From positions 113,566 to 177,565 of the forward strand of contig NZ_JAJUKH010000009.1 of assembly GCF_021538675.1 (NCBI RefSeq): 64,000 bases of DNA, written 5' to 3'. The notes under the pieces are model-generated. The model did not search any database and was not told the origin of the DNA. It worked only from the letters and a program-made list of their open reading frames with translations. This document shows, piece by piece, positions 34,912 to 42,466 of the stretch (positions within the stretch are counted from its first letter, which is position 1; every line of letters starts with the position of its first letter). Both the position numbers and the translations under genes were made by a program. The stretch is from Paenarthrobacter sp. AR 02 (GTDB taxonomy: Bacteria; Actinomycetota; Actinomycetes; Actinomycetales; Micrococcaceae).

Positions 34912-35781
34912 CTACCGTCCGGGGCCCACAATGGCGGCGGTGACTACCGGGTTCTGTAGCAGCCAGGCGATGGCCACCTCCGTTGGCTTAGCTCCAATTT
35001 CGTGGCACAGGTCTTCGTAGGCTTGAAGTTGACCACGCCGGGCCTCGAGATCCGGGTGGGCCTGTCCGTTGCCCTTTGCGACGGAAGCGAGTGCGCCTGT
35101 CAGCAGGCCTGCGCTCAGCGGGCTGTACGGGAGGAGCCCTATACCCAAGGCGCGCAGGGCAGGAATGAGTTCCATTTCCACTGTCCGTTGGGTGAGGTTG
35201 TAGAGGCTCTGCTCTGAGCTCAAGCCCATGAAGTGCCGGGCTGAGGCAGCGGATTGGGCAAGGGCGATGTCCCAGCCGGCAAAGTTGCTGCTGCCGACGT
35301 AGCTGATCTTGCCGTCACGGACCAATTGCTCCATTGCCTGCCAGATCTCTTCCCATGGGGTGCTCCGATCAACATGGTGCATCTGATAGAGGTCGATGTG
35401 ATCGGTCTGGAGGCGTCGCAGGCTCGCTTCGCAGGCCCGGCGTATGTGGTACGCCGAGAGGCGCCTATCGTTGGGGCCCAGTCCCATCGGCTGGTAAACC
35501 TTGCTCGCCAACACAATGCGGTCACGGTGACCGGTCCGCTGCAGCCACCGGCCGATGATCTCCTCCGATATCCCGTAGCCCTTGGCCATATCCGGAGTCT
35601 GTATGCCCCCGTAAACATCTGCCGTGTCAACGAAGTTGATTCCCGCGTCAATGGCGGTGTCCATGATCGCGCGGCTCGTTTGCTCGTCAGCGGTGTAGCC
35701 AAAGTTCATGGTGCCGAGTCCGATCCGGCTGACCTTCAACCCGGTTCTACCCAGGTGCCCGTACGTCATGGTGTGAGTCAT
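34912..35781 (-). CDS. Aldo/keto reductase with C-terminal frameshift
   Basis: A 289-residue AKR as encoded: YGHLGRTGLKVSRIGLGTMNFGY, FVDTADVYGG (catalytic Asp and Tyr), VLASKVYQPMG (Lys) and YQMHHVDRST (His). It stops at 34912 right after AAIVGP. One base more in the run at 34921-34927 (GGGGCCC on the plus strand) would restore the frame and add 41 residues beginning RTVEELREDLGAVSVALD and ending AYSW at 34796, a normal AKR C-terminus giving 328 residues. This is either a sequencing error or a real truncation. ATG 35781 is preferred. It is divergent from the MFS gene across a 38-bp site shared with the XRE regulator. Confidence 0.85.
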   Translation of the reverse strand: MTHTMTYGHLGRTGLKVSRIGLGTMNFGYTADEQTSRAIMDTAIDAGINFVDTADVYGGIQTPDMAKGYGISEEIIGRWLQRTGHRDRIVLASKVYQPMGLGPNDRRLSAYHIRRACEASLRRLQTDHIDLYQMHHVDRSTPWEEIWQAMEQLVRDGKISYVGSSNFAGWDIALAQSAASARHFMGLSSEQSLYNLTQRTVEMELIPALRALGIGLLPYSPLSAGLLTGALASVAKGNGQAHPDLEARRGQLQAYEDLCHEIGAKPTEVAIAWLLQNPVVTAAIVGPGR

Positions 35782-35812
35782 GCCGTTCAGCCTAGATGCG
35801 TGCCGTGCCGTG

Positions 35813-35850
35813 AGGGAGTCCCTTGGAGGACCTCCCTTAAGCGGGACTCC
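35813..35850. promoter_or_regulatory. 38-bp operator, copy 1 (aldo/keto reductase - MFS gap)
   Basis: AGGGAGTCCCT, then AGGACC three bases later, then GGGACTCC. The same blocks with the same spacing occur at 38134-38171 in front of the XRE regulator gene. This strongly suggests that regulator controls both divergent genes here. Confidence 0.8.
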
Positions 35851-35882
35851 CTGGTGCTCTGCAAACCTGATGGTGTGGAGAT

Positions 35883-37121
35883 ATGACCACCACACTTTCC
35901 ACAACCAAGAGCCGCCGGTTGCCAATGGTGACCTATGTTTTGGCTGCGGGTGTGTTCCTGATGGGAACCACCGAGTTCATCGTTGCGGGCATCCTGCCGG
36001 ACATCGCCGGCGACCTGGGTATCTCCGTTGCCGACGCGGGTCTCATGATCACTGTCTTTGCTGTCGGCATGATCGTTGGCACTCCCACGATGGCGATCCT
36101 GACGCTCAGGCTGCCACGCCGCCTGACGCTCAGCCTCGCACTGGTGGTCTTCGCGATGGGTCACCTGATGGCGGCGCTTTCCCCGGACTTCACGATCATT
36201 CTCGGTGCGCGTTTCCTCACGGCGTTGGCGACGGGCGCTTTTTGGGCGGTAGCCGCCGTCGTGGGTGCAAAAGCCGCAGGCGCTGCGGCGTCCCGCGCGT
36301 TGGGCGTTGTTTTGGGCGGCGGCATGCTCGCCAACGTCGCGGGTGTTCCCCTCGGTGCGTTTGCCGGCCAGGTCATTGGCTGGCGGGGACCGTTTTGGGT
36401 GCTCGCAGCCTTGGCGCTGGTAGGTGCGGTTGCGGTCTATCGATTGGTTGCCGCGGATCCGCACTCTGGACACACGCCGTCGGTGCGTGCAGAGCTGGCA
36501 AGTTTGCGCGATTCGAGGGTGTGGCTTGTTCTTGGGGGCTGTGCAATCGTCTGCGGATCATCCTTGGCTGCCTACACCTTCATCTCCCCGTTGCTCACGG
36601 AGAATACCGGACTTGCCGCAGCCGCGGTTCCCCTGGTGCTGGTGGTTTACGGCGTCGGGGCGTTTATCGGTTCAACCCTGGGTGGCCGCTTCGGCGCCCA
36701 GCACCCCTATCCGGCGCTCTTCATCCCGGCAAGCATGACCTTTCTGGTGCTCGGTGCCCTGTTCATGTTCTCCAGCTACGCCTTGGTCACTGTGGTGCTG
36801 ATCTTCCTGTTGGGTCTCTTCGGCATGGCCACCAATCCAATTCTTATTGGCAAGGCCGTTGGATATGCCGGCCATGCGCCCACTCTGGCTTCGGCGCTCA
36901 GCACCTCGGCATTCAACCTGGGCACGGCCATGGGATCGTGGATTGCCGGCTTCGCCCTGGAATCGGCGTTGGGAGCCAGCGGTCCGGTATTGGTGGGCAC
37001 GGGCATCGCCGCGCTGTACTTCCTGCCCCTCACAGTGCTGATACTGAAGGATCGGAAGCTGCGAAGAAGCCTTCCGTCTTCTCCGCAAAACCTCCACCGA
37101 CCGCAATCAGAAAATCCGTGA
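35883..37121 (+). CDS. MFS transporter, DHA1-type (AraJ/sugar-efflux-like)
   Basis: A 412-residue protein with 12 predicted membrane helices. MGTTEFIVAGILPDIAGDLG at the first helix and the motif-A region MAILTLRLPRRLTL are typical of the DHA1 efflux transporters such as AraJ, NepI and YdhP. It probably exports a drug or metabolite by proton antiport. It is divergent from the aldo/keto reductase and shares the 38-bp site with the XRE regulator encoded convergently downstream, so the three genes form a likely regulon. The substrate is unknown. Confidence 0.86.
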   Translation: MTTTLSTTKSRRLPMVTYVLAAGVFLMGTTEFIVAGILPDIAGDLGISVADAGLMITVFAVGMIVGTPTMAILTLRLPRRLTLSLALVVFAMGHLMAALSPDFTIILGARFLTALATGAFWAVAAVVGAKAAGAAASRALGVVLGGGMLANVAGVPLGAFAGQVIGWRGPFWVLAALALVGAVAVYRLVAADPHSGHTPSVRAELASLRDSRVWLVLGGCAIVCGSSLAAYTFISPLLTENTGLAAAAVPLVLVVYGVGAFIGSTLGGRFGAQHPYPALFIPASMTFLVLGALFMFSSYALVTVVLIFLLGLFGMATNPILIGKAVGYAGHAPTLASALSTSAFNLGTAMGSWIAGFALESALGASGPVLVGTGIAALYFLPLTVLILKDRKLRRSLPSSPQNLHRPQSENP

Positions 37122-37212
37122 CCTCGCTTGAACGTTGGTGGACGGCGTCGGCATCTGCCACAAAAGCCAACACTCGCGGAAAGCCCGGGTGGACGTCATC
37201 CACTGAGGGTTG

Positions 37213-38103
37213 TCAGTTGTCCGCACGGCTCTTTTCAGAGGGGGTCTGAGATCCGTATTCGCTGGCAGCCCACGACGCCAGCAGTTGCAGGCGTTCCGCC
37301 GACGGCGACCCAGGCTCTGCCGCGTAGATCGTCAATGTGAGCCCAGGTTCGGCCGCCATCTCCAAGCCCTCATAGGCGAGCGTCATCTCACCGACGATCG
37401 GGTGGTTAAACGTCTTGAACCCCGTTCCGTGGTGGCGGACGTTGTGCGCGCCCCAGCGTGTGCGGAAGTCATCGCTGCGGGTGCTGAGTTCGCCAATGAG
37501 ATCGTGAAGGTCTTTGTTGTGCGGGTCCCTGCCGGCCTCAGTGCGAAGGATGGAAACAGTGACCTCGGCGAAGGCATCCCAGTCGGGGTAAAACCCGTAG
37601 GCCCGTTCATCCAGGAACGTGAATCGCGCGATGTTGGGCGGCTGGCCCGGCATGTCGTAGCAGTCCTTGTAGAAAGCCCGGGCCAACGGGTTGACGGCCA
37701 AGAGATCCATGCGGCCATTGCGGACGAAGGCGGGGCCGGCCGTAATCGCATCGAGCGCCCACTGCAGGCTCTGGTGCGGCACATAGGACTTTGCGTTCCG
37801 GCGCCGGGGTGGTCGCGCGACTGGGCTCGCTGCGTGGGCCAGGTCAAAGAGGTAGGCGCGTTCCGCGTCGTCCAAGCACAATGCCCGTGCCAGACTCTCA
37901 AGCACTTGGGGCGATGCACCGCTGATGGCACCGCGCTCCAAACGGGTGTAATACTCAACGCTCAGTCCGGCAAGAGTGGCCACCTCACTGCGCCGCAATC
38001 CCTTGACCCGCCGATTGGAGCCAGTTGGCAGTCCAACCTGCTCCGGCGCCACGTGTGCTCGCCGGGAGATCAGGAATTCACGTACTTCGGCCCGATTGTC
38101 CAT
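37213..38103 (-). CDS. XRE-family regulator with MmyB-like ligand-binding domain
   Basis: A 296-residue protein. Helix-turn-helix: VKGLRRSEVATLAGLSVEYYTRLERG. Residues about 105-270 form the MmyB-like ligand-binding domain (SLQWALDAITAGPAFVRNGRMDLLAVNPLARAF, then NIARFTFLDERAYGFYPDW). ATG 38103 with GTGAAG upstream is chosen; upstream in-frame codons cross the operator. Such regulators often sit beside an MFS or oxidoreductase gene that they repress. Two copies of a 38-bp site, one before this gene and one in the aldo/keto reductase-MFS gap, support that here. Confidence 0.88.
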   Translation of the reverse strand: MDNRAEVREFLISRRAHVAPEQVGLPTGSNRRVKGLRRSEVATLAGLSVEYYTRLERGAISGASPQVLESLARALCLDDAERAYLFDLAHAASPVARPPRRRNAKSYVPHQSLQWALDAITAGPAFVRNGRMDLLAVNPLARAFYKDCYDMPGQPPNIARFTFLDERAYGFYPDWDAFAEVTVSILRTEAGRDPHNKDLHDLIGELSTRSDDFRTRWGAHNVRHHGTGFKTFNHPIVGEMTLAYEGLEMAAEPGLTLTIYAAEPGSPSAERLQLLASWAASEYGSQTPSEKSRADN

Positions 38104-38133
38104 GTCTTCACCATAGGTCCGGACCGGCTGCCG

Positions 38134-38171
38134 AGGGAGTCCCTCCCAGGACCACCTACGGTCGGGACTCC
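38134..38171. promoter_or_regulatory. 38-bp operator, copy 2 (XRE regulator promoter)
   Basis: AGGGAGTCCCT, AGGACC and GGGACTCC in the same order and spacing as at 35813-35850. It lies 31 bases upstream of the XRE regulator ATG, in the gap shared with the tenA-like gene. Autoregulation is likely. Confidence 0.8.
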
Positions 38172-38253
38172 GGCCGGACACCAGCACGTCATCACGGCCG
38201 CAAAACCCAGTACGCTGCTAGGCTCCGATGCTGACACTCCAGGAGGAAACACC

Positions 38254-38916
38254 GTGGGATTTGCCGAAGAACTCAGGAACCGGTCCGCCGAGCATTGGGA
38301 CGCCGCCGTCACCCATCCGTTCGTTGACCAACTGCTGGACGGGTCCCTCCCCGATGAGCAGCTGCGCCACTATCTTGTCCAGGATTACCAGTTCTGCGAT
38401 GCGTTTACCGCCCTCCTCGGCCAGGCCGTGGCCTCGGTGCCGTCGTTGCCCTCACGGCTGGTCTTTGCCCGCGTCTTGGGCGCTTTCGCATCGGATGAGA
38501 ACACGTACTTCCAGGACTCCTTCGAAGAGCTGGGCGTGCCCGAACGAGAACGACGGTCCCCCGTCCTTGCTGCCACAACCACGGAATTCGATGCGCTCAT
38601 GCGCGATGCCCTGGCCACCCGGTCCTATCCAAACGTCCTGGCGGTGCTGCTGGTGGCCGAATGGCTTTACGGCGACTGGGCCGGACGCGCCGGAGAACCC
38701 GCCACCTGGCCTGCCGAATCCAAGCACGCCGAATGGATCCGCCTTCACAACAATCCCGAGTACAGCGCGTGGGTGAGCTGGCTGCGGGACGAGTTCGACG
38801 CCGTCGAGCCTTCAGAGCCGCAGGAGCGTCAGCGGGTTGCCGCCGTCTTCGCCGAGGCGGTACGGCTGGAGCGGGCGTTCTTCGACGCCGCACTTGCCCC
38901 GGCTGCTCTTCGCTAA
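38254..38916 (+). CDS. tenA: TenA/THI-4 family protein, TenA_E type
   Basis: A 220-residue all-helical TenA protein (thiamin pyrimidine salvage): HPFVDQLLDGSLPDEQLRHYLVQDYQF and LLVAEWLYGDW. In B. subtilis TenA the nucleophile Cys135 lies in the corresponding segment (LLPCYWLY); here it is replaced by Ala with Glu next to it, the pattern of the TenA_E branch, which lacks the cysteine. GTG 38254 follows AGGAGG by seven bases; the longer frame upstream has no such support. It likely hydrolyses an amino- or formylaminopyrimidine breakdown product of thiamin, by analogy with described TenA_E enzymes. Confidence 0.82.
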   Translation: MGFAEELRNRSAEHWDAAVTHPFVDQLLDGSLPDEQLRHYLVQDYQFCDAFTALLGQAVASVPSLPSRLVFARVLGAFASDENTYFQDSFEELGVPERERRSPVLAATTTEFDALMRDALATRSYPNVLAVLLVAEWLYGDWAGRAGEPATWPAESKHAEWIRLHNNPEYSAWVSWLRDEFDAVEPSEPQERQRVAAVFAEAVRLERAFFDAALAPAALR

Positions 38917-39074
38917 GCGGCTTCCGGACGGTGCAACTGAGTTCCACCAGGCCTTGCTTCTTCAGGGAAGTCCGCTGCTTCATCGGAGCCCCGGCAGCCC
39001 TCGGGAGTCCCCGCCGGATCCATCCAGTGCCAGCTCTCGGGGCAGTCGTCGTTGTCGCAAAATTGCCAGGTCAT
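38913..39074 (-). CDS. Possible small Cys/Trp-rich protein, 53 residues
   Basis: ATG 39074 with GAGG four bases upstream opens a 53-codon frame: MTWQFCDNDDCPESWHWMDP, then a second Cys-containing stretch and an acidic tail. Its stop overlaps the tenA stop by three bases, convergently. The CxxxxC spacing with nearby His and Trp could bind a metal, but I recognise no family. It fills the otherwise empty 250-base gap between tenA and the DUF4190-like gene. It may be a chance frame. Confidence 0.4.
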   Translation of the reverse strand: MTWQFCDNDDCPESWHWMDPAGTPEGCRGSDEAADFPEEARPGGTQLHRPEAA

Positions 39075-39167
39075 GGGTCCCTCGTCGTCGCATGTTCTTG
39101 TGTCCTCTAAGGAAGAGGCTCGAACAACCGGGAAGTGACGAAGGAAGGACCGTGAGCTGCGCCCTAT

Positions 39168-39461
39168 TTATCCGGCCGAGGTAAAGGCGAAGATCAGCGC
39201 CGACCCCAATGACAGGATCCCGATGCCGTAGCCCACAACCAAAGCGCCGATGGCGAACGCACGTCCGCGTTCGCTGCGTTGCTGGATCTGGTTCAAGGCA
39301 ACGTGCCCTGCCCCAACGACGAACACAGCGATGACTGCCATGCCGGCGAAGAACAGGCCGACGATCGCGAGCACGGCCATGGCTGCGGCCACGATGGCCT
39401 GGCGGTTGACCGGCTGCAAAGACGTATCAGCTGGCACGGTGTGAACGATCTCCGTTGACAT
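39168..39461 (-). CDS. Small DUF4190-like membrane protein
   Basis: A 97-residue protein with two hydrophobic hairpin segments (AIVAAAMAVLAIVGLFFAGMAVIAVFVVGAGHVAL and FAIGALVVGYGIGILSLGSALIFAF, each containing one or two helices) separated by NQIQQRSERGR. This matches the DUF4190 pattern of small actinobacterial membrane proteins in which a conserved GH and R.G pair flank the loop. Function unknown. It is a lone gene read away from the valine operon terminator. Confidence 0.7.
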   Translation of the reverse strand: MSTEIVHTVPADTSLQPVNRQAIVAAAMAVLAIVGLFFAGMAVIAVFVVGAGHVALNQIQQRSERGRAFAIGALVVGYGIGILSLGSALIFAFTSAG

Positions 39462-39547
39462 GTTCTCTCCCCATTCGTAAGTGCCACGAGTCTATCCACG
39501 CGGCACCCAAATCCCGGGCTGCCCCGCCTGTGGCGTCCGAGGACGTT

Positions 39548-39595
39548 GCCGGCCCGCTACTCCGTGGTTGGCCAACGACGGAGCAGCGGGCCGGC
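39548..39595 (-). terminator. Terminator of the valine-degradation operon
   Basis: GCCGGCCCGCT-A-CTCCGT pairs with ACGGAG-C-AGCGGGCCGGC, 17 base pairs with one mismatch around a 12-base loop, 17 bases after the enoyl-CoA hydratase stop. There is no T-run, as is common in actinobacteria. Confidence 0.75.
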
Positions 39596-39611
39596 GACGG
39601 GGAGTCGCGGG

Positions 39612-40391
39612 TTACCGGTGCTTGAATTCCGGCTGGCGCTTCTCACTGAACGCGGCCATGCCTTCCTTCTGGTCCTCGGTGGCGAACAGCGAGTGGAACA
39701 CCCTGCGTTCGAACACGACTCCCTGAGCCAGGCCCATCTCGAAGGCCGCATTGACCGCTTCTTTGGCAACCATCGCAGCTGGCTTCGATTTGGATGCGAT
39801 GGCTTCGGCTGCCTTCAGGGCTTCGTTCACCACCTCCGCTGCGGGCACGACACGCGAGACCAGCCCGGAACGTTCGGCTTCCTCCGCATCCATGAAACGG
39901 CCGGTCAGGACCATATCCATGGCCTTGGCTTTGCCCACGGCGCGTGTCAGCCGCTGCGAGCCACCCATGCCGGGGATTACTCCCAGGTTGATTTCCGGCT
40001 GGCCGAACTTGGCATTGTCTCCGGCGATGATGAAGTCGGCCATCATGGCCAGCTCGCATCCCCCGCCCAGGGCAAACCCGGATACAGCGGCGATGACCGG
40101 GATCCGCAGCCGTGTGAGGTCCTCCCAGTGCCGGAACCAGTCTGCGGCATACATCTCCATGTAGCTCTTGGAGGACATTTCCTTGATGTCCGCACCCGCG
40201 GCAAAGGCCTTCGCGGAACCCGTGATCACCACAGCTCCAACGTCCGGATCAGTGTCCATCGCGGTCACGGCGTCCACGAGTTCATTCATGAGTGCGGTGC
40301 TCAGTGCATTCAGCGCAGCGGGCCGGTTCAGTGTTACCAAACCAACCCTGCCGCGCCGTTCCACCACAATGTTCTGGTACTGCTCCGTCAT
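39612..40391 (-). CDS. Enoyl-CoA hydratase
   Basis: A 259-residue crotonase-fold enzyme: [18 protein letters not shown], the oxyanion-hole segments [11 protein letters not shown] and [14 protein letters not shown], and the catalytic Glu region [20 protein letters not shown] with both conserved Glu positions. It hydrates enoyl-CoA, here probably methacrylyl-CoA of valine breakdown. It is the last gene of the mmsA operon, 64 bases after mmsB, and ends in a strong hairpin. Confidence 0.9.
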   Translation of the reverse strand: MTEQYQNIVVERRGRVGLVTLNRPAALNALSTALMNELVDAVTAMDTDPDVGAVVITGSAKAFAAGADIKEMSSKSYMEMYAADWFRHWEDLTRLRIPVIAAVSGFALGGGCELAMMADFIIAGDNAKFGQPEINLGVIPGMGGSQRLTRAVGKAKAMDMVLTGRFMDAEEAERSGLVSRVVPAAEVVNEALKAAEAIASKSKPAAMVAKEAVNAAFEMGLAQGVVFERRVFHSLFATEDQKEGMAAFSEKRQPEFKHR

Positions 40392-40454
40392 GCTCTCCCT
40401 CTCATGGAAACCCTCAAGTACACGGCAAAACCCTCATGTGCGCCGCCTAAACTT

Positions 40455-41396
40455 TCACACGGATTTGTCGCGGATTTCCGTGATAATGCCGGAGAAATCC
40501 CGGCCTGCACCGTCACCGGCAGCAAAGGCATCGTAGATCCGTGACGCCAACGGCCCCATTTCCGCTGCGACCCCCGTGCTTTCCAGGGCATTCAGGGCCA
40601 GGCGCAGGTCCTTGGCCATGAGGGCTCCGGCGAATCCTGGCTGGTAGTCGCGGTTGGCAGGGCTGGTGGGCACCGGACCTGGTACGGGGCAGTTGGTGGT
40701 CAGCGCCCAGCACTGCCCGGATGCGTTGGATGCGACATCAAACAATGCCTGGTGCGTGAGTCCAAGCTTCTCGCCAAGGACGAAGGCCTCGGCGACGGCG
40801 ATCATGGACACTCCCAGGATCATGTTGTTGCAGACTTTCGCTGCCTGTCCTGCACCGTGGTCGCCGCAGTGGACAATCCTCTTGCCCATGAGCTCAAGGA
40901 TGGGCTTCACGGTGTCAAAGTCCTCCGGCAGGGCGCCCACCATAAACGTCAAAGTTCCGGCTTCGGCCCCCACCACGCCGCCGGAAACCGGGGCGTCAAC
41001 GGAGCGATGGCCGCCTTCCACGGCAAGGGCAGCAGCCTCACGGGCCTCGTCCACGTTGATGGTGGAGCAGTCCAGGAACAGGGTGTCCGGCTTCACAACA
41101 GACAGCAGCCCGGGCCCGTCAACACCACGGTACGCATCAAGGACATGCTTGCCGCTGGGAAGCATGGTCAACACTACGGCCGCTTCCGCTGCGGCCTCGT
41201 GCGCCGTGGAGGCCATCGGAATACCGTGCGCCAACGCTGCCTCGACGGCCGCAGGAACGGGGTCGTAGCCAATCACCTCATGTCCGGCCTTGATGAGGTT
41301 GGCCGCCATCGGCCCGCCCATGTGCCCCAGGCCGAGGAAAGCGATGAGGCCCGTCGCCCGGGCCTGGATATCTGACGTGCCTGCGTTCTCTGTCAT
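40455..41396 (-). CDS. mmsB: 3-hydroxyisobutyrate dehydrogenase
   Basis: A 313-residue beta-hydroxyacid dehydrogenase: FLGLGHMGGPMAANLIKAGH (NAD motif), DAPVSGGVVGAEAGTLTFMVGG-like substrate loop and catalytic lysine in GAGQAAKVCNNMIL. It oxidises 3-hydroxyisobutyrate to methylmalonate semialdehyde. ATG 41396 overlaps the stop of the 3-hydroxyisobutyryl-CoA hydrolase gene (ATGA). An open frame upstream lies within that gene and is ignored. The product feeds MmsA, encoded upstream in the same operon. Confidence 0.92.
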   Translation of the reverse strand: MTENAGTSDIQARATGLIAFLGLGHMGGPMAANLIKAGHEVIGYDPVPAAVEAALAHGIPMASTAHEAAAEAAVVLTMLPSGKHVLDAYRGVDGPGLLSVVKPDTLFLDCSTINVDEAREAAALAVEGGHRSVDAPVSGGVVGAEAGTLTFMVGALPEDFDTVKPILELMGKRIVHCGDHGAGQAAKVCNNMILGVSMIAVAEAFVLGEKLGLTHQALFDVASNASGQCWALTTNCPVPGPVPTSPANRDYQPGFAGALMAKDLRLALNALESTGVAAEMGPLASRIYDAFAAGDGAGRDFSGIITEIRDKSV

Positions 41397-42466
41397 GTCG
41401 TCTCCTTCGACTGGCTGCTGAGTCTGGTGAGCCCCAACTCGCGTTCGCCGAGCGGCGCAAAGTAGCCCTCGACGTCGGACGCCTGAACCTCGGCGAGCGT
41501 CGCCGGCTTCCACTGCGGATTGCGGTCCTTGTCCACCACTTGCGCACGGATGCCCTCGCGGAAGTCGGGCCCGGCCAGGCACCGCAGCCCCACGCGGTAC
41601 TCCTGCTCCAAGGCTTCCTCGAGTGACATCCCCCGCACGCGTCGGAGCGATTCCAGCGCCACTTTCACCGACGTGGGCGACTTCGCCTCGATGGTGTCGG
41701 CGGCGGCAACGGCGTCGGTCCCCGCAGAGCGCAGGCTCCGCACGATTTCCTCGGCATCGTCATGTGCGTAGGCGGCGTCGATCCACTCCCGCTGCGCCGC
41801 CAGTGCCGATTCCGGCGGCACTTGGGCGAAGCGCTCGACGGCGGCCTCCGCCGTCGAGCTTTCCAGCGCTTCTTCAAGCGCGGGGAGGCTTTCGGACGGC
41901 ACAAAGTGGTCCGCGAGTCCGAGGAACAGGGCGTCGGCACCGGACAGGTGGGCGCCTGTCAGCGCCGCATGGGTTCCGCTCTCCCCCGGCGAGCGTGACA
42001 GCAGCAGCGTGCCGCCGACGTCGGGCACGAACCCAATGGTGGTTTCGGGCATGCCGGTGCGGGTCCGTTCGGTGACGACACGCACGGAACCGTGCGCCGA
42101 GACACCCACTCCACCACCGAGTACCAACCCGTCCATGAACGCGACATAGGGCTTGGGGTAGTGCGAGATCAGCGCGTTGAGCCGGTATTCGTCGGCCCAG
42201 AATTCTGCTGTTTCCGTCCCACCGTGGAGCATGTCCTTGTAAATGGCCACGATGTCGCCGCCGGCGCACAGCCCGCGGTCACCGGCGCCACGCACCAAAA
42301 CCGTGGCGACGGCGTCGTCGTCGACCCAGTCGGTCAGCTGCCGGAGCATGGCCTTCACCATGCCGGCATTCAACGCATTGACTGCCTTCGGGCGGTTGAG
42401 CGTGACGATGCCAAGGTGTCCGCGGCGTTCGAATACAACCTCTTCTTCTACCTGTGTGTCCCCCAT
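41393..42466 (-). CDS. 3-hydroxyisobutyryl-CoA hydrolase
   Basis: A 357-residue crotonase-superfamily protein with the long C-terminal part of the hydrolases: RGAGDRGLCAGGDIVAIYKDM, YPKPYVAFMDGLVLGGGVGVSAHGS, ETTIGFVPDVGGT and the HIBCH-specific C-terminus EEALEQEYRVGLRCLAGPDFREGIRA. It releases 3-hydroxyisobutyrate and CoA. ATG 42466 overlaps the mmsA stop (TGATG) and the gene overlaps mmsB, so mmsA, this gene and mmsB are tightly coupled. Confidence 0.9.
   Translation of the reverse strand: MGDTQVEEEVVFERRGHLGIVTLNRPKAVNALNAGMVKAMLRQLTDWVDDDAVATVLVRGAGDRGLCAGGDIVAIYKDMLHGGTETAEFWADEYRLNALISHYPKPYVAFMDGLVLGGGVGVSAHGSVRVVTERTRTGMPETTIGFVPDVGGTLLLSRSPGESGTHAALTGAHLSGADALFLGLADHFVPSESLPALEEALESSTAEAAVERFAQVPPESALAAQREWIDAAYAHDDAEEIVRSLRSAGTDAVAAADTIEAKSPTSVKVALESLRRVRGMSLEEALEQEYRVGLRCLAGPDFREGIRAQVVDKDRNPQWKPATLAEVQASDVEGYFAPLGERELGLTRLSSQSKETT

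Noticed and set aside
37122..37212. Weak inverted repeats between the MFS and XRE genes considered as a bidirectional terminator
   Set aside because: The possible stems are short and interrupted, so no confident terminator can be drawn.
37210..38253. A plus-strand open frame that would extend the TenA protein by about 350 residues
   Set aside because: It is antisense to the XRE regulator gene and lacks a ribosome-binding site, whereas GTG 38254 has AGGAGG and matches the TenA N-terminus.
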